Source: Macrotis lagotis
Lineage: Eukaryota > Chordata > Mammalia > Peramelemorphia > Peramelidae
Length of the DNA: 64,000 nt
NCBI RefSeq assembly: GCF_037893015.1
Contig: NC_133660.1
Location: forward strand, 287,715,078-287,779,077
Direction: 5' to 3'
The notes under the pieces were generated by a model that saw only the letters and a list, made by a program, of their open reading frames with translations, ran no database searches and was not told the origin of the DNA. Positions 36,001 to 48,151 of the stretch are shown piece by piece (the stretch's first letter is position 1; each line of letters opens with the position of its first letter). Position numbers and translations under genes: made by a program.

Positions 36001-36680
36001 CTTTGCCAGACCTTTCCCACAGTCAATTGGTGGCTGTGCTTGATCCATCATATTTTGTCTTATAGTTATCTAGTTGGTTTCTTGTTTCCCTCAATAGATT
36101 GTTAATCACATGAGGACAGAGACATTGTGGTCTTAAATAAACCTCACATTACTTCTGGTGCCTGGCCTGGTAGCTCTATAGACAGGTGAGGTACTTAGGT
36201 TACTATGTTGTATAGTCTATTGCCTTGCCTTTCTGGGGATCGAATGTAAGCACCTTAAGGGTGGTTGTTGCATTGTTGTCATTGTCATAGCATCATTGTT
36301 GTCTTCTTCCTCTTCTTCATCATCATGATCTTTTCTTCTCTTCTTTCCCTTCCTTCTCCTATTCCTCCTCTTTTCCATTCCTCCTTTCATTTCTCTCTTC
36401 TATTCTTTCCTCCCTTCTTTCTCTCTCTCTCTCCACTCTAGTCTCTGCACTCTCTTTTTTTTCTCTCTCTCTTTCCTGACTACCCTGGGGATTACCTTCT
36501 AACACACATGCTACCTTTTAGCTAAACAATACTCCTCCATTTTCCTAAACACAGAGAGGGAAGAGAAAACCCAGGTTCTGGGCTAAATGCTTTTAAGTTT
36601 TTTAAAAAATATTTCATTCATTCATCAGAACAACAATGCTGTTATCATTTCCATTTTACATTTGAGAATAATGAGACAGA
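36001..36680. other. Pyrimidine-rich unique DNA
   Basis: A TCTT/CTCC-rich stretch lies at 36300-36475. No gene or known transposon was recognised. Confidence 0.5.
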
Positions 36681-36681
36681 T

Positions 36682-36880
36682 AAAAGCAGTTAAGTGGTGC
36701 AATAGATAGAGCCAAGTCTGGAGTCAGGAAGACCTGAGTTCAAATTTGAACTTAAATCCTTCCTGGATGTGAGACACTGGGCAAGTTATTACATCCTGTT
36801 TGCCTCAGTTTACTCATGTGCAAGAAATTTCCAAGAAAACCAGAAACAGGATCATGGAAAATCAGATACCATTGAATGAG
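36682..36880 (+). mobile_element. SINE with BovB/RTE-type tail
   Basis: CAGTTAAGTGGTGCAATAGATAG, GGAGTCAGGAAGACCTGAG, CTCAGTTTACTCATG, CCAAGAAAACCAGAAACAGG. Confidence 0.7.
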
Positions 36881-36899
36881 GCAGATAAGGATCAAGCAT

Positions 36900-38030
36900 C
36901 TGCATTTTAACTCATCTTCCAGATTTCAGGTCCTAAGTCTGTGTGCTACAGTGCCATCTGGTGGTCATGGTGCAATCTCCCACCTCAGCCTTTGCCCCAT
37001 CCCTGGAAAGTTCTCCCTTCCTCAGAGGCTCAGCTTCAGAGCTCCTTCTGGGAGGGGTGGGCACCAATTCTGTCCTTCTCTTTGTCCAAACACTGCTCAG
37101 CTTCCTGCTGAGCAAAGAGAAGGCAAGCTTCGTTCATCTGAATAGAAATTTGAACTGAAATCTTCTGCTACATTATAGACCTCTGGATATTTGAAGGCAG
37201 CTCTTTCTGCCCACCCTTCCTCCCACTCCCCACCTGAGACTTTTTCAGATTAAACCTCCTCCCCTCCCAATTTTGATTTTTAGGATAACACCTAAGGGAA
37301 CACTGTGAGAAACTGCCATTGGTAAAGCAATGCAAATCAAAATCCATTCTGTAATTTATAGTTTTAGGGAGTCTATGGGGGGGGGGAGGGACTTGCTCAG
37401 GGTCTCAAAGTTAGTATATGTCTGAAGCAGGAAGGGTACCCAGATCTGACTCCAAGGCTAACTCTTTGCTCTCAAGGTGGTGAGGATAAAGTTTAAAGTG
37501 AAATTCCAAATGATTAATACCCAAGATTACTGAAAAGGGAATGTAGTTTCTTACTTTTAAGGATGACTATGACCTAGGCTAACAAGAGTGTTTCCCAGGA
37601 AAGCAGCTTTCTTATGAAGGAGAGGAGAAGGTTCTGAAATGACTCACAGATGTTCCGTACTTCAAAGAAATCACAGGTCCAGTTTAAAAAATATCAATCA
37701 ATAAATTTTTTAGAATATTTCAGAATGCAAATGGAGTAATACTCATTGGAGTAATGTTGGTCATCCAAGGAAATACTCAGACTGAATTTTGAGGTTACTT
37801 TTTAGTTGCTTGATGATGGCCAGGAATGCAGCAAATTTGGAAGTGATTCTAGGTCATTCTAGAGAGGAACTCAAAAGAGCCTGCCTAAAGGATGTATTCT
37901 CCCAAATTCAAATTAAATTCAAAACCAAACTTAAAATTGATCAGATAATGTCCAAAGATCTTTTTACTAAACAGAAACAGAATTTGAAATTCAATGGGAG
38001 GATAGTGAGATCTGGCCTTCCTTAACCAAT
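36900..38030. other. Possible intron of the middle MS4A gene, nothing clear
   Basis: Reading frames up to 89 codons overlap with no family motif. A MIR-like piece lies at 37380-37480. Confidence 0.4.
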
Positions 38031-38040
38031 TCACACTCAC

Positions 38041-38133
38041 CACTTTGGGGGTACACAATGAGGCTCTGGGGGTGGGAGCTTGCTTCTTGCTGGGCTCCTT
38101 TGGGGCTCCAAGCATCGAGAATGGAAGCTGCTT
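38041..38133 (-). CDS. Candidate N-terminal exon of the middle MS4A gene
   Basis: This 93 nt segment has the acceptor ggggtctcaatag and the strong donor gtgagtg. Read so as to join the 28302 exon in phase 1, it gives 30 codons ending SSHPQSLIVYPQS, then D-SMDVHDYF. An 'IVxP' motif is common in MS4A N-termini. No ATG occurs in this frame, so an upstream start exon would be needed. The only ATG (MLGAPKEPSKK...) is in a different frame that does not join 28302. It may also be a 5' untranslated exon. Confidence 0.4.
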
Positions 38134-39265
38134 CTATTGAGACCCCAATCAAAATCAAGGAGGACTAAGAAGGGAGATAAGTGCATCCCTTCGGTTTCAT
38201 AACCTTCCCTTCCGGTGGTCTTCAGGAAAAAAAAAGATGAACCTTTGAAGAGGGTGTTAGGAGCTGGAGGAGGGCCTAAGCAGCTGGGGGGCTCCAGAAG
38301 CAGCTTGGGGCAACGGTCCTTCCGATCTCCAAACCAGCTAAATTGTCCACACAGCAACGTCCCTAGATTATCTCTATGGTCTTGGTCCAGTCCTAAATGC
38401 TGTGAAGGATCATATAGGCAAAATGATCAAACGGGTGGACAAATCAAAAAACCTGAGTTCGAATCCTGTCTCAGATACTTAACAAGTCACAACCTCTCTG
38501 GGTCTCAGTTTTGCCTTCTGTAAAATGAGGTGGTGGACCCAACTGCACTGGAGGTGGGGGAGGATGCGGGGAGTCAAAGATGCTCAGAGCCAGGACATGC
38601 TGCCAGTTCCCTGTCCCAGCCACGGGGCTGGGACATCACACCATTTAGGACTGGACCGAGACCTTAGGGGGCTGCGAGGTCCTTCGTGGAAAAGCCCTGG
38701 AGATGGACTTAACGCTGCCCCATTAACCAACCGCCGTCTTCGGGACCGACAAAGTCCAGCAAGAATCCCCGTAACTCAGGGAGAGCGCGAGGACGTCTTT
38801 AGTGGGGCACCGGGTGGGGAGGGGCCCCTCCAAGCCAGTGTCGTCCCCCCACTCATGGAAAGCACTCAGGATCCTGAGTGATCTACGGATCCATCTGCAC
38901 TCCCTCGCCCCTCGAGTGCCGGTCCACGCATTATCAGGTGCCCCCAATGGGGGGGGGGCTCTCGCACGAATTAGGTCATCCCTGCAGTTCCCCCACATTG
39001 GGCATGGACTAAAAGGCTGGGGACGACCGAGTCCAGGGGATCTGGGTTCTAGTCCTGCCTCTTCCTATCTCTGTAGGTTCTGGTTCGCTTAGGTTTTAAT
39101 TTTCATCTCTGTAAAATGAATTTCTGAGATTGCTTCTAGGATGTTCAACGGAATCCCCTTGCCCAGGGAGGGGGAGATCCGACCTGAGAACTGGAAAGAA
39201 ATAACCTTTGCAAGCCCTATTTGACTAGGGAGCCAGCACTCTTCGGGCTACTTAGGGCATCCCCA

Positions 39266-39440
39266 TTTATTTTTTATTTCTTTGGGATTTTTAGGTTTTT
39301 GCAAAGCAAATGGGGTTAGGTGGCTTGCCCAAGGCCACACAGCTAGGTCATTATTAAGTGTCTGAGACCGGATTTGAACCCAAGGTGCTCCTGACTCCAG
39401 GGCCGGTGCTTTATCCATTGCGCCACCTAGCCGCCCCCAT
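39266..39440 (-). mobile_element. tRNA-derived SINE
   Basis: Reverse copy ending GCGCCACCTAGCCGCCCCC, flanked by CCCATTTATT on both sides. Close to consensus. Confidence 0.95.
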
Positions 39441-39479
39441 CCCACCCATTTATTAAGAGTGCTGATCTTCTGACCTCCT

Positions 39480-40720
39480 CAGGTGAAGAAGCCTCTTGGC
39501 TAGCTGCTGATTCTAAGATAACAGATGAACTCATTAGCCTGGCCTCTAAAACCCCCCTCCATCTGGCTCCATTCTATTATTCTAATCCTATGGGATCCAT
39601 CCCTGTTAATATGCTTTGTAGCTAGACTGTAAAGGTCACATCACTCCTCACACTCTTCCTAAATCTGACTTCTGACATTTCATCCAAACTGCTCTCTCCA
39701 AGGTGACCAATCTTTTTAGTTCTCGAACCCCATAACAGACTTTTCAAAATCGTTTCCCTTGACCTCTACTGTCTCCCTCACTTCCCTCTCCTCCTTGATC
39801 TTCTCATCTCTAGGTTTTTGGGACCCCCATCCCTCTCTCACTCTGGTTCTCTTCCTTCCCCTTGGATCACTTCTTTCTTCTCTTTGCCATCTCCTCCAGA
39901 TCATATCCTCAGCCTTCATTCCCAGGCCCTCTTGCCTTCTCCCTCTCTTCTACTCCCTTGATGATCTCAGCTCCCATGTATTTCATGACTATCTCTATGC
40001 TGATGCTTCCTGCTCTAACCTCTTTGCTGACTTCCAATCTCCCATTTTTAACTACTTTTCGGACATCTCAAACCAGATATCTCAAAAGATATTTTTATGT
40101 CCCAAACAGAAATCAGAATCCCCCCCCCCACCTTCCCTATTACTGTAGATTCACAATTTAGGAGAAACCCCAGACCCTCCACTCTCATCGCCAATATCCA
40201 AACTATTGCCCAAAGCCCTGTCAATGTCACCTTTGCAGCATCTCTTGTAGACTTCACCTGCAGCATCTTCCCAATGCGCCCCCTTCTCTCCTGACACCTC
40301 ACACCCAGACTATTACAATACCTACCTGGGGCCAGGTGAGGTGACAGGAGGGCTGGGTTCTGCCTGCTTCAACTTTCTTCCCACTCCCATCTATGTCCCA
40401 TTCAGCCACTAAAGGGATTTTCCCTGAGTGTGAGTTTGATCATTCCCTTCATAACCTTCAGTGGCTTCCTATTTTAGTGCCTGGGTCCCTCCAAACCTCC
40501 ATATTCTTCAATCCAGCGACCTACTTTGGTCTCCAGGTGTACTAGATCCTCTATCTCTGCTTCAAGAACCAGACCCTTCCCTCAGTTTCCAGTGTATCCA
40601 CCAAACAGCTCATCAGCACCTACTTGTTAGCATGGTCTCCCCAATCCATTTTGAGCTCCTTGAAAGCCAGGCATCTTTTGCCTCTTTTTGTGTTCCCCTT
40701 GTCAAGTACAGAAAGAGGTC
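39480..40720 (+). mobile_element. L2 LINE, reverse-transcriptase region to 3' end
   Basis: L2 phrases follow in order: CTTGATCTTCTCATCTCTAG-GTTTTTGGGAC, GATCTCAGCTCCCATGTATT, CTATGCTGATGCTTCCTG (the YADD region), CTTTTCGGACATCTCAAACC, CACACCCAGACTATTACAAT, CATAACCTTCAGTGGCTTCC. Heavily decayed, so old. Confidence 0.8.
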
Positions 40721-41520
40721 CATAGTAGCAGTCCCTGAACTCTGAACTCTTGAGTGACTCCAGGTTTGCTCTCTCCCTCACTGCTATTGCCCCTTCCCAC
40801 CAACTGCTCTCTCCCTCCTCAAATCACCTCATTGTTTTCCAATATAGACCTGTCGGCCTCCCAACTACTCTAGTTTACTCACTGCCCCAGTTACCTTGGA
40901 TATCTTATTTACTGGTATGTGCTTTCTCTATTAGTAGATGACTATTTATGGAATGCTTTGACTGAGGAAGTGGGAAATAATATGAAGGTAAATCAGGGAC
41001 AAGGTGATTTTGGAATTTTCAAGAGCTAAGCAGGGAGAGGCATCATGGTGGGGAGTTAGGAGGCCTGGGTTTTTGCCTGGGTGACCTTGGACTGTCCCTC
41101 CTAGGGTTCATTTTCTTCATCTATAATATGCAGAAGTTGTAGCTCAGAAGAAAAACCAAATCAAACCAGTACTTGGGTTCAAGCCAAGCTTTCTTTGTGA
41201 ACTTATACCTCACTTTTCTCATTTAAGAGTTGAGAGGACTTCTGGGGTACATTATAGATCTAGCTCAATGACCTCTGGTTAGGTGACTTCCAAGGTCCTT
41301 TGGAGCTCTAGTTGGAAGAACCAAGAAAGCTTCATTTTTAGGGTCAGGAATTGTGAAGTTGAGGTTTAGAGGTGACCAGGCCTCACTTTTCCCCTCCTCA
41401 TTTTACTAATGAGAAAACAGAGGCACAGGGACTCCCAGAACTTGTGAGGGAATGACAGACCCAACTGCCTTTTGGAGAGAGGCAACTGGCAAGAAGAACA
41501 GACAAGGAGAAGACACAATC
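40721..41520. other. L2-end and MIR relics between the two MS4A genes
   Basis: L2-like text continues to about 40920. MIR-like snippets occur at 41040-41310 and 41390-41430. This stretch should hold the promoter of the middle MS4A gene, but I could not place it. Confidence 0.4.
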
Positions 41521-41539
41521 AGACAGTGAGGTGAATCCA

Positions 41540-42072
41540 TTAACATGGTTTATATGCCCAACCCAAGGCTTCCTGGGAGGCTGAGCCCAGAATCATGGGG
41601 AAAACAATGAGCTGCTGCTCGAAGACCAGTGAAACAGGTGATTGAGGAAAGAGGGGAACCACGTAGAAGAGAAACCTTGACAGCAGTAAGAACTAGTAGA
41701 GTCCAGTCTGCGAGAGTCCCAGCCTGATCCAGGTTAGGGGTATGCCAAGGACCAGAGCACAGGGAGAAATTTTTGAGGGCCATGTCTGCCCAGGGACCTG
41801 CCAAAAGACCTGGGGATCATTATTTCCTGACCCTCTTCTGTTTGTATTTGCATGGTGACAAGCTTTTGAAGATACCCTGGAGCCTTGACTGGGCACCAAG
41901 TTTAGTACCTCTGAAAATATTCTGGGGAGGGAACATCACCCTCCAACCCTGGGAGTTACCTGGGCATCAGTGGCAAAATGGAGGCACCAAATTGGCTGCT
42001 GCTGTGGTCTTGGCTGTGAGCATGAGATTCCCCACAAGGCTAAGCTCTCTAAAGGGAAATCTTTTTTGTCAT
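41540..42072 (-). other. MS4A13: Predicted 3' UTR of the MS4A13-like gene
   Basis: It follows the TAG at 42073 and runs to a possible TATAAA at about 41543-41548. No canonical AATAAA occurs. The extent is an inference. Confidence 0.35.
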
Positions 42073-42192
42073 CTACTCCCCCACTGGCTCCTTTGCATCT
42101 TTCTTTTCTTCCTCCTTCACCTCAATATCATCCACTTCTCTGATATCACAGTGTGAGCCTAGCCCAATTGAATTGTCTTCTATGAAGTGATC
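42073..42192 (-). CDS. MS4A13: MS4A13-like exon 6 (cytoplasmic tail)
   Basis: The strong acceptor gcctttttcccccccc-ag opens an in-phase 39-codon tail (DHFIEDNSIGLGSH..., then EVKEEEKKDAKEPVGE) ending in TAG at 42075-42073. An acidic, lysine-rich cytoplasmic tail is typical of the family. It was chosen over a weaker acceptor near 41815, which would give a hydrophobic tail. Confidence 0.75.
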   Translation of the reverse strand, partial: DHFIEDNSIGLGSHCDIREVDDIEVKEEEKKDAKEPVGE

Positions 42193-45100
42193 CTGGGGGG
42201 GGAAAAAGGCAAGTACCTATCAGGGATGAACTCAGGCAAAAGACAAGTACATGAGGTTCGTGGAGAATGGGGCAAAGAAGCCTCCCACCCAAGGCTTCAG
42301 GATGCTTGTGGGGGACAGTGGGAAGGCTTGGCTTGGACTGATGACCACTGACACCTACTCTGACCTGGAAAGTCTATGCTTTTCTAAGGCCAGATTTGAC
42401 CTCTGGCTAATCCCTCCCTTTATAGGGCCAGGGCTCAGAGCACAATAGTGACTTGCCTAAACTCAGACAGGAACTATAAAGGGTTTTTTTTTTTTTTTTT
42501 TTTTTTTTGCTGGTTCCTGCTTGCTTTGATTGAACTTAAAAAAGTGTTATGTTTGATTATCGATTCTTTCGTTTTTTTTTAGATAAGAAAGTCCTGAGTC
42601 TAGAGACACAAGATCAGGCCTGGGACTTTTCTAGTCTTTCATGTCCCTTTCTTCCAGGTCCCAGTATTAGCTGAATTTCGAGAACCAGAGTCTGGGCCAG
42701 ATTGAGGTCAAGGAGTCTGTGGACTCAGGGGGTGGGGGGTGGGGGGGAATGATGCCTGTATTTGAAGTGAACTGGTTTCCTTTGTAATCCTATACATTTT
42801 ATTTTTTCATTTAAAGCTATCATTCTGATAAGCAACTTTCAAGATTGCCCAACGAGTCCAGGCCACAAACAGGTCCATGAACCCTTGGTTTAGAAGCAGA
42901 GTCGAATGGTGGGAAGAATACACAATGTGGGCAGAGGGCTTCATCTCTCACAGTGGATGACTACACCTGGAAGACCACCTGAAGCTCTATGTCTCTGGGT
43001 CCTTCATCCTAGTCCAGGCTCTGTTAGGTACAGAGCAAGCTGGACATGGTGCCTCAGCTGCAGAGGGAGGGCCCTGGACTAAGGATCTCTGAGATACCTT
43101 TCAGCTGGTCCTTTCCAATCCCCTCCACCAAATTTCTGCTCCTCTGGAGTTATGGTGCCTGCCTTGGCCCCAAGCCTAGGGAGTGACCAATTAAAGTGAT
43201 GTGTACTAAACTAAATCTATTTGAATTCAAGATCTGAAGACAAAAGCAAAAGAAAAGGTGAGGCTGTACTCTTCTACATTCAGAGCATACATTCCCCAGG
43301 GTCAATTTAACAGAACCTGTGAAATCCAGGTCAGCCTCAAGGATGATTCTCTACTTTTGTTGTTTGCTTTTGTCCTGAGTCTTTGAAGAAAAGGACCATG
43401 ACATAAAGAGGGTGATGCTGTGACAAGCACATGAATTGGATTTGAGGGAGAGGAGGGGCTGTGCTAAGTCACTAGCCTCACTTACTCCTCCAGAGTCATC
43501 TGGGTCCAGTGGCCAGATAGAAATCAGGATGTCTGAAGATGGTCCTGGATGGGAGACAGTCAGGATTAAGTGACTTGTCCAAAATCACACAGTAAGTCAA
43601 GTGTTCGGTGTATGAGGTTGGATTTGAACTCCCCTCCTCCTACCTGCAAGACCAGGACTCTATCCACTGAGCCCTAGCTGCCCTCTCTACTTTTGTCCAC
43701 AGATACTGAAAAATCCTGAATCCCTGAGGGAAGGCTCCTCACCTTCCTGCACCATTCAAGAAAGATGGGATTGTTCTAAGTAGTCAAGGCAAATAAACCC
43801 CAAGGCTAAGGGAAGGAAATCTCAGTCAGTTCAAGGGTCTGGGTGCAGCCAAAGCCCCTGAGAGAGGCCAGAGTTTGAGGGAAGAACAAGAACGTTGGGT
43901 TCCTATCCTGCCTTTTGGGATCCTGGGCTGGGTGACCATAGACCAATCACTTAACCTTGGGAGCTTTTGTAAAAGGAGGCTGGATTGGAGGGTCTCTTAG
44001 CTTTCCTTGATGTGAATCTTATATCATGATCATGGAACTATGAATGCTAGCTCTCTTCATTGATCCTTATTGGCATCATTTAGTTTTGTGTATCTTGTTA
44101 GGATGCCAGAAAGGAATCTGATCTCAGAGCCATTAGAATAAGGCACTGGGATCCAGTAGCCTCAGGACCTAGATCTGAGATCTGCATTGACCCATTCCAT
44201 CTAAGGAACCATTTCTTAAGTGTTGGAGAACCTCAGCCCCATTCCTCTCAGAATGACATTCTGGACTCCTTGGGCCCCATGGTAAAGCCCAAGCTTCTCC
44301 CCCCATGCCCCCCTCCCAATCATGTCTGTAAAGGCATCAAATCAAAGACAAAGGATTATAAAGGAAACCAATTCTACTGAAATACAATTGTCAAAACATT
44401 TGTTTAGATCTCTAGTTAAAAGTCCAAGTTTTAGAGGATGAAACAACAGTCAATGGTAGTCTATCTGAAAGAGCCCTTAAATAGGAGCCAGAGGACATAG
44501 GCTTGACCCCCCAGTTAGCCATATGTGCCTTCTTTGGCCTCTCCTTGCTGGGCCTCAGTTCTTACCTTGTAGAAGGAGGCTGCTGGACAAAATGAACACC
44601 TAGGTCTTGTGACCATGATTTGAGAAGGCTGTTTCTCATTCCTTTTCTCTTGTCTTAGCCTGGGTCCAGTCAGAGCAGGGAAGTCGTTAACTATTTGCTA
44701 AATGACTGACTCATTACCTACATTTTCTTCATCCTAAATCTCCTTCCCTGGGGTTTGACACCTTCTGCTCCTTAGCCCATATGAGTTATGCCCACTCGAA
44801 ATGGATTATTTCCAGACTGACCAGAAAGAAGACCACTCACCCAATTACAGAGTAAGTAATAGATGTAGGTACATGTGAGGCTGAACTCTAGGAGGGAGGT
44901 GACTAACAAAATTGAGGAAACAATTCTTCCCAAAATCTGCAAAAGAAATGCAAAAGGAGAACTCATCACCCTCTTCAGAGAATAAAGTTCTTTAGAGAAG
45001 CAGAGGAGGGTCAAGGCAGCTGGGGAGGGCAGTCTAGCCTGGGTCAACAGGGAGGCTGTGGGAGCTCACAGAGCTCATTGAAAAACCATCAGTCTGAACT

Positions 45101-48100
45101 TCTGCACCTCAAAAATCTGCAAAGGTGACAAAATCGGGGTTTGAGTATTTTGCTGATTGACTATGCTTAAGAAAAGGATGGAGAAAATGGTGTTATTGTT
45201 ACGATGTGTCCCCATGTGGAGTTTTCTTGGCAAGGATACTGGAGCTTTTTGCTCTTTCCTTCTCTGGCTCATTTTACAGATGAGGAAACTGAGGCTAACA
45301 GAATGAAGTGTCTGAGATCGGATTTGAACTCAGAAAGATGAGTCTTTCATGCTAGGCTTCCATTGGGTCACCTAACTTTCCAAGGGAGAAAAGGACAAGG
45401 CCACAGATTTTGTTTTTTTCCTGTTCAATATTTACCAGCACACCTCTGGGTCAATGGAGATACAGAGTGGATCTCCATGGCTTTGGTTGGTGAAGTGGGG
45501 AGCTGATTTACCCTAAGAGACTCATAGGTGACCAGGGAGTCAGAATGTCACTCCATCAACATTGATGAGTATTGGAGATACAGTCGAACAATGTAATAAA
45601 GCACTTCACTTAAATGTCTTCTTCACAATCCTGTGGACGTGGTACTATTGGGATTCTCTCCATTTGAAAGATAAAGTGAAGTTAAAAAGATGCTCAGGGT
45701 TAGAGGGTTAGCAGATGTCTGAGGTGGTGTCTGACTTGGGTCTTCTTGACTCCTAACCCGGCATTCTCTCAATGGATAATCTAGTAACCTATTGAACAGG
45801 GGGCTCCAGAAGCCCCTAGGTCCCCACATTTTTCTGGAAAATGCTCTAGCCCCCAATTGTCCTGAGTTCCAATCCTGACTCAGACATGGCCTGGCTGGGT
45901 GACCTTGGGCCAGTCACTTTACCCTGTCTGCCTCAGTTTCTACATCTGTGAAATGAGCTAGAACAGGACATGGTCCACCCCTCCAGTATCTCTGCCAAGA
46001 AAATTCTGATGGGATCCCACAGGGTGAGACATGACCAGACAAGGACTAAACAAAAAATCAGTCTGACCTTCTTGCCCAAATTCTGAGGTGTGGTGCTGGT
46101 TATATACCACTCACATTCTAGATTAGGAGGGAGAATAAAAAAATCCTCTCCCTTCTCCCTATAGATTCCCTCCCCCTTCTCTCAAAGTCAGGGTGGGAGT
46201 CTATGATGGGAGGGAATTCTAGACAAAGTGCTCCTCTTGACTAGCTTATATGCGGCACTGGGGGATTCTGGGAAAGTCATGTCCTTTCTGCCTCAGTTCC
46301 CTCATCCATAAAATGGGGACAACCCCACTCCTGCCCCCAACCCCTGTGAGGATCAAGTCAGATCACTATGGCAGAGGGTTTCCCAGTGAGTTTGGTGTCA
46401 CAGCTCTGGAATCTTCTGCCTCAAGAGCCCCTCCACAGCCCCTGGAGCAAGGGGATCTGCATCCCCAGACTTGGCAGAGAAGCACTGTTTCTTAATTCTC
46501 CAAGCAGCTCTAGCTTGCCTGCCTCAATCCACAAGACTGCCCCTGGCTGGCCCTCCTTTTCTTCTGGAAGATGCCACCAGAATGATGTTAGACTGACAAT
46601 TCAGGTCAACAGGAGCTTGGGAGGCTCCTCTGGGATGGGTCTTCTACACTTGGGCATCTCTCATTTCCCTAGAGGCTCTTCCATTTGGTCTTTTTTTTTT
46701 TTAGGTTTTTGCAAGGCAATAGGGTTAAGTGGCTTACCCAAGGCCACACAGCTAGGTAATTACTAAGTATCTGAGACCAGATTTGAACCCAGGTACTCCT
46801 GACTCCAGGGCTGGTGCTTTATCCACTATGCTACCTAGCCGCCCCTCCATTCAGTCTTGCTCCCAGAGTGCAGCCCCTTCTTTGAGGCGCCAGGCTGGGC
46901 AGTCCTGGGTCAGGGTCTTGCCACCGTACAATCAATTCCAAAGTTCTGTGTATGCATGTGCATCTATGTGAGGAGCATCAGAATGGAAACTCCTTGGAGG
47001 AGGCATCGTTTCCTGCTCCCAAGATGGCTCCTCCTGAATCCCTTGTTCATTGATGAGTGGGTCACTAAGTGCGCCACCCACTCCAGTTCCCATGAGAGCC
47101 CCCATGCCTCCACTATGACCTTGCTGTGTACCTGGCTACTTACTGCTCTTGCAAAATTTCTGTATGATACTTCAACTTCCAAACGCAACTCCATGATTAT
47201 GAGAATGATTCCGACAGTTGCTGCAGAAGCACTCACCATGTTTCCACATAGAGACATCTTTTTCTGAAAAAGGCATGCATGTTAAATTTAGGAGTAAGGA
47301 GATGGTTTTGGAAGAAATGGCTCTGGGTTTCTGTCAGGGGTCTTCCAGTCTCTGACATCACTGGGGTCCCCCCCTCCTAGTCTCTAGGGTCTGTGCACCT
47401 GGAAGACCATTGGATTTGGGGTCACAAGTCCCAGACTGATCTGGGCTGCCTGTAGGAACTCTGACAGATCCCATGACCTCTCTCTGGCCTCAACTTCTGC
47501 CCATTAACCTCCAAGTGAGGATTTCTAGAGCTGGTTAGTTGGGGGACTAAAGTTCAACTGAGTTGGGAACTTTGCTGAAAAAAACCAAAGGGGTTCTTAA
47601 CCTGAGGTCCATAGCTCTGCTGGGGGTTTGTGAGTTTAGACGGGAAGAGAAAATAACATAAATGAAATTTAGTATTTCTTTCCATTATGAATGGTAGCAA
47701 CTAACATTTTGAGAAGTCAACAGGCTTCACCCGATTGCCCCCAAGGATCAAGAAGGGTGAAGAACCCCTGAAAGTCTCTTCAGGCCTAAAATGCCAGGAT
47801 TTTAATTTAATAGTCCATCAGAGGGGAGGAGAGAGGAATGAAGGGGGAGAGAGGGGAGAAGGAAAGAGGTGGACACTAGTGAACTAGAGAACAAAGGGAG
47901 GCCACAGAGCACAGGTGGCATCAGGGCCTGGGAAGGTCTCTGGGTCCACTGCCACTGCTCCAAGCTGACTATTTTGGGAACTCTGCTATCTCTGCTTTAC
48001 AAGCCAGTGGCTACAAGAGCATTTCCATACCTTCTAACTTACCAGGCAGATGGAGGAGAACTTTGCTTCACCTATTGAGAGGATTCCAGATATGAAAAAC

Positions 48101-48107
48101 TGCATAG

Positions 48108-48151
<44 letters not shown>

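Noticed and set aside
39759-40302. 129- and 99-codon frames
   Set aside because: They fall within an L2 LINE whose coding sequence is decayed; not host genes.
41700-41815. Alternative last exon of the MS4A13-like gene (VPGQTWPSKISPCALVLG... to TAG)
   Set aside because: It is in phase, but its acceptor is poorer than that at 42193 and its tail is hydrophobic, unlike MS4A tails. The acidic 39-residue tail at 42192-42073 fits better.
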